Part shown: positions 63,787 to 64,000 of the stretch, in pieces
Position numbering within the stretch: the first letter of the stretch is position 1
Layout of the letters: every line of letters begins with the position of its first letter
NCBI RefSeq assembly: GCF_001190945.1
Contig: NZ_CP011112.1
Location: 3,720,001 to 3,784,000 of the forward strand
DNA length: 64,000 nt
Source: Luteipulveratus mongoliensis
GTDB lineage: Bacteria > Actinomycetota > Actinomycetes > Actinomycetales > Dermatophilaceae
Direction of reading: 5' to 3'
Made by a program: the position numbers and the translations under genes
Notes under the pieces: generated by a model
What the model was told of the DNA's origin: nothing
Seen by the model: only the letters and a program-made list of their open reading frames with translations
Database searches by the model: none

Positions 63787-64000
63787 ACCACCGCAGGAGG
63801 GGCATTCCGCCAGACGATGGGGCTGACCGTGACCTCGCCGAAGCAGGTCTGTAGCCGGCGATAGAACCGGGCGGCTGATGGCAGGACCCGACCATGGACG
63901 TACGCGAACGTGGTGAAGGTGCCACCGTCGGCCAGACCCTCGATCGCGGCGACGAGCAGTCGTTCCTGAAGCGCCTCGCCGAATCCCGCCCAAGGCAGCG
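63756..64000 (-). CDS. SAM-dependent methyltransferase, C-terminal end (cut by the window edge)
   Basis: The last 80 codons of a minus-strand gene that continues beyond base 64000. FTTFAYVHGRVLPSAARF and SPIVWRNAPPAVVYFARS match the C-terminus of a class I methyltransferase group related to phospholipid N-methyltransferases. The SAM-binding part is outside the window. Its stop lies inside the end of the NACHT gene on the other strand (31-base overlap). Confidence 0.75.
   Translation of the reverse strand, partial: LPWAGFGEALQERLLVAAIEGLADGGTFTTFAYVHGRVLPSAARFYRRLQTCFGEVTVSPIVWRNAPPAVVYFARSASTS

Overview
The window is a G+C-rich bacterial chromosome segment, tightly packed on both strands, with many GTG starts, 4-bp ATGA/GTGA stop-start overlaps and leaderless-looking promoters. 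This points to an actinobacterium (Actinomycetota). The recA-recX pair with DUF3046, the DUF222/HNH (13E12-type) gene and the Leu and Trp leader peptides fit the Micrococcales; a Dermacoccaceae/Intrasporangiaceae-like host is an inference only. No rRNA, tRNA or CRISPR array was seen, and no gap without a gene exceeds 300 bases.

Layout. 1-9.5 kb, minus strand: comEC (cut by the edge), comEA, degV, leuS with a leucine leader-peptide attenuator, rpsT, holA and a PAP2-like membrane protein. 9.5-19 kb: a MazG-like protein, a DinG-type helicase with an extra C-terminal domain, a GH63 glycosidase, two MerR regulators with near-identical MerR-type promoters driving a hydrolase and a quinone oxidoreductase, and hflX. 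19-25 kb: two secreted CAP/SCP proteins, a PhoD phosphatase and a two-component system whose response regulator has an apparent frameshift. 25-33 kb: an RNA methyltransferase, dapF, miaA, then a five-gene lipid operon (FAD oxidase, DUF1365, two cyclopropane-fatty-acid-synthase-like enzymes, DUF1295). 33-40.5 kb: a bile-acid/sodium-symporter-type transporter, a methyltransferase, trpS with a Trp leader-peptide attenuator, an MFS/LysR pair, an ArsC-like protein and miaB.

40.5-45.4 kb is the accessory zone. A 2.5-kb insert sits exactly at the 5' end of miaB and is bounded by 33-bp direct repeats (32/33 identical) that include the miaB start codon. It carries a predicted PD-(D/E)XK-type protein, an upstream partner and a two-TM membrane protein, and no visible integrase. 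Next to it lie a small membrane protein and an SOS-box-preceded DUF222/HNH gene. This insert is the best candidate for an undescribed element.

45.4-56 kb: an ABM monooxygenase and YccF, an MFS/LysR pair with a palindromic operator, DUF2786, recX, recA, transglutaminase, DUF3046, an agmatine-to-putrescine operon (aguB-aguA), and an SDR with a carboxymuconolactone-decarboxylase-like protein. 56-64 kb: three consecutive secreted peptidases (M4, S1, M28) sharing one C-terminal module, two copies of which are nearly identical at DNA level; then a membrane-embedded NACHT NTPase and the end of a methyltransferase gene.
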